A stretch of 8,208 nt of DNA from Eubacteriales bacterium (GTDB taxonomy: Bacteria; Bacillota_A; Clostridia; Christensenellales; Aristaeellaceae): assembly GCA_028692205.1 (NCBI GenBank), contig JAQUXV010000104.1:1-8208 (forward strand), given 5' to 3'. Below, piece by piece: positions 5,252 to 8,208 of this stretch. The position numbers were made by a program, and so were the translations under genes. Numbering within the stretch: the stretch's first letter is position 1; each line of letters starts with the position of its first letter. The notes below the pieces were generated by a model. The model worked only from the letters and a program-made list of their open reading frames with translations. It was not told where the DNA came from and ran no database searches.

Positions 5252-6148
5252 TCAGGCTTTCACGCCGGTTTCGGCAAGCAGCGCTTCGATCTTCAGGGCC
5301 GCAGCATCGACGGCGGTTTCCGGCGAAAGCTGATGGTAGCGCTGCGTCATCGGCAGGGCATGGTAGGCCTGCGCCACCAGTTTGTACCCCAGCGGGAAGG
5401 GCAGCGCATCCGCCGCCGCCAGCAGGGGCATCATCCTGCGTTGGCGTTTGGCGGCGCCCGCAAGGTCGCCCGCCGCGAACGCCTCGTACACATCCGTAAC
5501 CAGCTCCGGCGCGCCCGCAGCGAACGCCGTCATGTTGCCGTCCACACCCGCCGCCAGCGCGGGGAAAAGGCAATCGTCCGTGCCGGTATAGACCAGAAAA
5601 TCCGGACGCTCGTCATGGAGGCGGCACAGGTGCGCAATGCGCTTCAAATTGGCGGAAGAATCCTTGATGCCGATAATTTCGGGAATCCGCATCAGCTTGC
5701 GAACGGTATCCGCGTCGATGCCGCTGGTGAAAAACGGAACGTGGTACATGATAATCGGCAGGGCGGACGCTTTGGCAAGCTCGCGATAAAACGTGTAAAT
5801 TTCCTCCTGCATGAGGGGATAATAATAGGGCGGGCAGGCAACGCAGGCATCATAGCCCAAATCGCGCGCCATCTCCGCGCACTCAATCGACCGGCGCAGG
5901 TTGGGCGCACAGGCTCCCGCGATTAGCGTTTTACGGTTGGCAATGCCTTCCCGCGTCGCCTGATAAACAGCCCGCTGCTCCATGGGGGAAAGGTGCGGGA
6001 ATTCGCCGGTGGAGGCGCAGGGGAAAACACCGGTGATTTTGGTTTCCGACAGGCGTTCCGCCTGCCTGCGAACCGTATCCAGGTCCACCTGCCAATCCTT
6101 CCCGAATGGGGTTACCGTAACGCCGATCGCGCCGCGCAGCTCTTTCAA
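5252..6148 (-). CDS. DapA/NanA-superfamily class I aldolase (dihydrodipicolinate synthase family, non-DapA)
   Basis: A 298-residue TIM-barrel lyase or synthase forming a Schiff base with a 2-keto acid. Visible landmarks: GVTVTPF near the N-terminus, ASTGEF (45-50, the TTGE-type carboxylate-binding loop with S46-T47), YHVPFFTSG (135-143, catalytic Tyr135) and GIKDSSANL with the Schiff-base lysine K162. True dihydrodipicolinate synthases have Arg after YNVP (R138 in E. coli DapA); here the position is Phe (F140), and the TSG that follows resembles sialic acid lyase and keto-sugar-acid aldolases. So I infer sugar-acid catabolism, not lysine synthesis. The start is TTG at 6148 with AAAGGA upstream (9-10 nt spacing); no ATG lies nearby. 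It is divergent from the PHP/galactosidase genes, which supports a carbohydrate role. Confidence 0.92.
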   Translation of the reverse strand: MKELRGAIGVTVTPFGKDWQVDLDTVRRQAERLSETKITGVFPCASTGEFPHLSPMEQRAVYQATREGIANRKTLIAGACAPNLRRSIECAEMARDLGYDACVACPPYYYPLMQEEIYTFYRELAKASALPIIMYHVPFFTSGIDADTVRKLMRIPEIIGIKDSSANLKRIAHLCRLHDERPDFLVYTGTDDCLFPALAAGVDGNMTAFAAGAPELVTDVYEAFAAGDLAGAAKRQRRMMPLLAAADALPFPLGYKLVAQAYHALPMTQRYHQLSPETAVDAAALKIEALLAETGVKA

Positions 6149-6199
6149 AGCAAACCGTCCTTTCGTATCCGGGTAACGATCCCGATTTGATCTCTACCC

Positions 6200-6227
6200 A
6201 GTATAGAATGCCGACAGGAGAATGCAA
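6200..6227 (-). promoter_or_regulatory. Promoter of the aldolase gene
   Basis: On the minus strand, TTGCAT (6227-6222) and TATACT (6205-6200) stand 16 bp apart. Transcription would start near 6193, about 45 nt before the TTG start at 6148. Confidence 0.65.
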
Positions 6228-6255
6228 GCGTCGCTTTCCGACTTCGGGGTTGGAT

Positions 6256-6275
6256 AAATCGGCAAATGCCGATTT
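6256..6275. promoter_or_regulatory. Perfect 9-2-9 palindrome between divergent promoters, probable operator
   Basis: AAATCGGCA (6256-6264), a 2-bp AA spacer, then TGCCGATTT (6267-6275) is an exact inverted repeat. It lies upstream of both -35 elements (minus-strand 6222-6227, plus-strand 6322-6327). A further half-site AATGCCGA occurs at 6207-6214, next to the minus-strand -10. The arrangement suits a dimeric sugar-responsive regulator encoded elsewhere. The family cannot be assigned from the site alone. Confidence 0.6.
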
Positions 6276-6321
6276 TGAACCGGGAACCGAAAAAGCTCGA
6301 CGGCGTGTAGGAAAACGAAAA

Positions 6322-6350
6322 TTGTTTTTGCCCGGCGTACTGCGTATAAT
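6322..6350 (+). promoter_or_regulatory. Promoter of the CxxC/PHP/galactosidase genes
   Basis: TTGTTT (6322-6327) and a consensus TATAAT (6345-6350) are separated by 17 bp. Transcription would start near 6357, about 30 nt before the GTG at 6387. Confidence 0.75.
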
Positions 6351-6386
6351 GACAAGCGAAATATTCGCGGCCGGAGGTGGAAAGTT

Positions 6387-6644
6387 GTGCAACGCCCCGT
6401 ATGCACAGGCGCGCTTCCGGTAGACCGCTGCGAGGAATGCGCCGCACCGCTGCGGCGTGACGAGGTCGGCATTTCCAAACGCCTGCTGGGCAGGGGCATA
6501 ACGCGGTTTTACTGCGTCGGGTGCCTCGCGCGGCGTTTGGGCGTGCCGAAAGCCGTAATTGAGCTGAAAATTCAGGAGTATCGCGCGATGGGCTGCTCGC
6601 TGTTCAGCCCGATCCGGGAAGGAGAGAAGAATGGAAGTCTTTAA
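6387..6644 (+). CDS. Small two-CxxC (zinc-ribbon-like) protein, unknown function
   Basis: An 85-residue protein that starts with GTG at 6387; GGAGGTGG at 6373-6380 with a 6-nt gap is a near-ideal ribosome site, and a consensus promoter precedes it. Two CxxC knuckles, C15-x2-C18 and C43-x2-C46, are 24 residues apart and could hold one zinc ion; C6 and C70 are extra cysteines. Between them lies GISKRLLGRGITRFYC, and after them a helical stretch (LGVPKAVIELKIQEYRAMG) ending CSLF. No DNA-binding or enzyme signature is apparent. It overlaps the PHP gene by 14 nt, so the two are probably translated together and may act together, for example in metal supply or as a subunit; that is inference. I do not know a named function for it. 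It could also be a regulator. Confidence 0.75.
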   Translation: MQRPVCTGALPVDRCEECAAPLRRDEVGISKRLLGRGITRFYCVGCLARRLGVPKAVIELKIQEYRAMGCSLFSPIREGEKNGSL

Positions 6645-7518
6645 CGGGCAGATGCCGTTTTTTAAGGGGAACCTGCACATGCACACCACGCGGAGCGACG
6701 GCGCGCTGACGCCTGAAGCGGCGACAGCCCTGTACCGGGCCAACGGCTACGATTTTATCGCGCTCACCGACCATGACGTCGTGGGGCAGGATACGCATAT
6801 GGAGGACGGGATGCTCATCCTCTCCGGCATCGAGCTGGCGTTCGAGCTGCCCGCCGAGGAAATGCACATCGTTGGCATCGGCCTTCCCAAGGAAGCGGAA
6901 ACCAGGCTGGAGCCGCTTTACGGCCCGCAGGCGGCAATTGATACTATCCGCCGTTCCGGCGGGCGCGCAATCCTCGCGCACCCGGCATGGTCGCTGCTTA
7001 CGCCCGCTACCGTATCCGGCCTGCGGGGTATCAGCGCCGCCGAAATCTACAATGCCATGTCCACCGCGCCGCGCAACTGCCTGCGCGCGGACGCCTCCAT
7101 AACGCTGGACTGCGCCGCCGCGCACGGGTGCGTGCTGCCGCTGGTTGCCGTGGACGACGCGCATTTCTACGAGGGCGAGCACTGCAACAGCTACATCATG
7201 GCGCAGGCCCCCACACTTTCGCAGGCCGATTTACTGGGCGCGATCGACCAGGGCCGGTTTTATGCCTCACAGGGACCGGAAATTAAACGGCTGTCGGTGG
7301 AGGAAAACCAGATCCGGCTGGAATGCTCGCCCGCATCCTCTATTATTTTTTACAGCAACCTGAGCTGGGTTACGGGCCGCTGCAGAACGGGCCGTAACCT
7401 GACGGAAAGCGTGTACGACCTTGACGCGCAGGAGGGCGAAACATACGTGCGCTGCCAGATTGTGGATGAGAACGGAAAGAGCGCGTGGACAAACCCGATT
7501 ATTCTAAATCACGACTGA
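6631..7518 (+). CDS. PHP-domain metallohydrolase (CehA/McbA-like), with C-terminal beta domain
   Basis: A 295-residue soluble protein. The polymerase-and-histidinol-phosphatase fold is shown by its metal ligands in order: H16-x-H18 (LHMHT), D23 (RSDG), H48 (LTDHD), E68 (SGIEL), H79 (EMHIVG), H117 (LAHPAW), and D176-x-H178 (DDAHF). This full set predicts a trinuclear metal centre that cleaves phosphate esters or related bonds. Residues about 218-295 (from KRLSVEENQ onward) look like a small beta-sandwich ending in AWTNPIIL, common in this subgroup. No signal peptide is seen. ATG 6631 has GGAG (6621-6624) 6 nt upstream and overlaps the CxxC gene. Its place before an alpha-galactosidase suggests a sugar-phosphate or related substrate, which remains an inference; polymerase proofreading is unlikely as no polymerase is near. 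Confidence 0.92.
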   Translation: MEVFNGQMPFFKGNLHMHTTRSDGALTPEAATALYRANGYDFIALTDHDVVGQDTHMEDGMLILSGIELAFELPAEEMHIVGIGLPKEAETRLEPLYGPQAAIDTIRRSGGRAILAHPAWSLLTPATVSGLRGISAAEIYNAMSTAPRNCLRADASITLDCAAAHGCVLPLVAVDDAHFYEGEHCNSYIMAQAPTLSQADLLGAIDQGRFYASQGPEIKRLSVEENQIRLECSPASSIIFYSNLSWVTGRCRTGRNLTESVYDLDAQEGETYVRCQIVDENGKSAWTNPIILNHD

Positions 7519-7594
7519 ACCTTGCACAGCCATCTTCGCGGAGCCCCGGCAATTGCCGCGCACCGCGCCAAATACCAATGGAAACCTCAATACG

Positions 7595-7620
7595 CCCCGC
7601 CGGCGACAGGGCCGGAGGGG
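7595..7620 (+). promoter_or_regulatory. GC hairpin before the galactosidase ribosome site
   Basis: CCCC-g-CCGGC (7595-7604) pairs with GCCGG-a-GGGG (7611-7620) across a 6-nt loop, with one G/A mismatch. It has no T-run, so it is not an intrinsic terminator. It ends 10 nt before GGGAG (7631-7635). It may protect or separate the downstream part of the mRNA. In the whole 124-nt gap I see no promoter that I would defend. Confidence 0.4.
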
Positions 7621-7642
7621 AACACTGAAAGGGAGAATGCAC

Positions 7643-8208
7643 ATGTACGTGAAAACACCGCCCATGGGATGGAACTCCTGGAATACTTTCGGCCCCCAGC
7701 CGACCGAAGCCCTGATCCGCGAAACGGCGGACGCGATGGTGACGCTGGGTTACCAGGATGCCGGATACGAATATGTGGTGATCGACGACGGCTGGATGCT
7801 GATGGACCGGGATGAAAACGGCCTGTTCGTGGCCGACCCGGAAAAGTTCCCCAGCGGTATTCGCGCCCTGGCGGACTATGTGCACGGCAAGGGCCTCAAG
7901 CTGGGCATCTACTCCTGTGCGGGCACGCGTACGTGCGCGCGCTATCCCGGCTCGTTCGATCACGAGTTCAGCGACGCGCGGCAGTTTGCCGAGTGGCAGG
8001 TGGATTACCTGAAATACGATTTTTGCAACTTCCCCAAGAGCGCCGATTGCCGCCAGCGGTACCAGACGATGGCAATGGCGCTTCGGGCCTGCGGACGGGA
8101 TATTTTATTCGCGGCGTGCAACTGGGGCATGGAAGCGCCGGAAACCTGGATGCGTTCCGCGGGCGCCAACAGCTACCGTTCCACCCCGGATATCATGGAC
8201 AGCTTCCA
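7643..8208 (+). CDS. Alpha-galactosidase, glycoside hydrolase family 27 (5' part; runs off the window)
   Basis: The first 188 residues of a GH27 enzyme that removes terminal alpha-galactosyl groups with retention. The catalytic TIM barrel starts directly with PPMGWNSWN (6-14), followed by YVVIDDGWM (44-52, D48-D49), LGIYSCAGTRTCARYPGS (87-104) and YLKYDFC, whose D126 is the nucleophile. ANSYRSTPDI near the right edge matches the RTTxDI region and puts the acid/base Asp at about D183. No signal peptide is present, so it would act in the cytoplasm on imported oligosaccharides such as melibiose or raffinose-type sugars. ATG 7643 is preferred over ATG 7637, because GGGAG (7631-7635) then stands 7 nt away. 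It lies 124 nt after the PHP gene on the same strand. The C-terminal part, usually a beta domain, is outside the window. Confidence 0.95.
   Translation, partial: MYVKTPPMGWNSWNTFGPQPTEALIRETADAMVTLGYQDAGYEYVVIDDGWMLMDRDENGLFVADPEKFPSGIRALADYVHGKGLKLGIYSCAGTRTCARYPGSFDHEFSDARQFAEWQVDYLKYDFCNFPKSADCRQRYQTMAMALRACGRDILFAACNWGMEAPETWMRSAGANSYRSTPDIMDSF

Noticed and set aside
5213..5926. Plus-strand frame of 237 codons opposite the aldolase
   Set aside because: Arg/Gln/His-rich shadow with no promoter or ribosome site; the opposite strand has the intact aldolase.
5252..6148. Calling the aldolase dapA (lysine biosynthesis)
   Set aside because: The Arg expected after YNVP is Phe, and the context is carbohydrate genes.
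5931..6743. Minus-strand frame of 270 codons over the divergent promoter region
   Set aside because: It crosses both promoters, the palindrome, the CxxC gene and the aldolase start; composition is not protein-like.

Overview
The window reads as chromosomal DNA of a moderately GC-rich Firmicute, most likely a gut Clostridia lineage. The evidence is strong AGGAGG-type ribosome sites, several TTG/GTG starts, short intergenic gaps, classic -35/-10 promoters, and a gene mix (GH27 alpha-galactosidase, CPBP protease, XAT acetyltransferase) typical of such bacteria. The lineage is an inference from style, not from a marker gene. No rRNA, tRNA, CRISPR array, transposase or phage gene was seen.

Region 1 (1-485) has no confident gene. 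It holds imperfect tandem ~39-bp units with T-runs, a possible 33-residue ORF on the minus strand with a good ribosome site, and a strong 28-bp near-palindrome that overlaps promoter elements on both strands. This palindrome is the obvious operator for the TetR-type regulator that follows.

Region 2 (486-3155) is a compact plus-strand operon: TetR regulator, CPBP membrane protease (ATGA overlap), alpha/beta hydrolase and a YbhB/PEBP-family protein. It is probably controlled by its own first gene.

Region 3 (3156-4459) is a single-gene unit. An extended -10 promoter and a structured leader of about 180 nt precede a Vat/CatB-like hexapeptide acetyltransferase, which ends in a clear intrinsic terminator. 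A gene-free GC-rich segment follows, then a perfect 18-bp stem that can act as a terminator for both convergent units.

Region 4 (4460-6148, minus strand) holds a DapA/NanA-superfamily aldolase and, downstream, a stand-alone nucleotidyltransferase; the two may be co-transcribed.

Region 5 (6149-8208) starts with a 238-bp divergent promoter region carrying a perfect 9-2-9 palindrome. It continues on the plus strand with a small two-CxxC protein, an overlapping PHP-domain metallohydrolase and the first 188 codons of a GH27 alpha-galactosidase that runs off the right edge. The aldolase, PHP protein and galactosidase together suggest a small carbohydrate-catabolism locus under a shared regulator not present in the window.

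Nothing here is a clear new defence or mobile system. The least explained items are the CxxC/PHP pair, the structured acetyltransferase leader, the segment between the two terminators, and the two palindromic operators.
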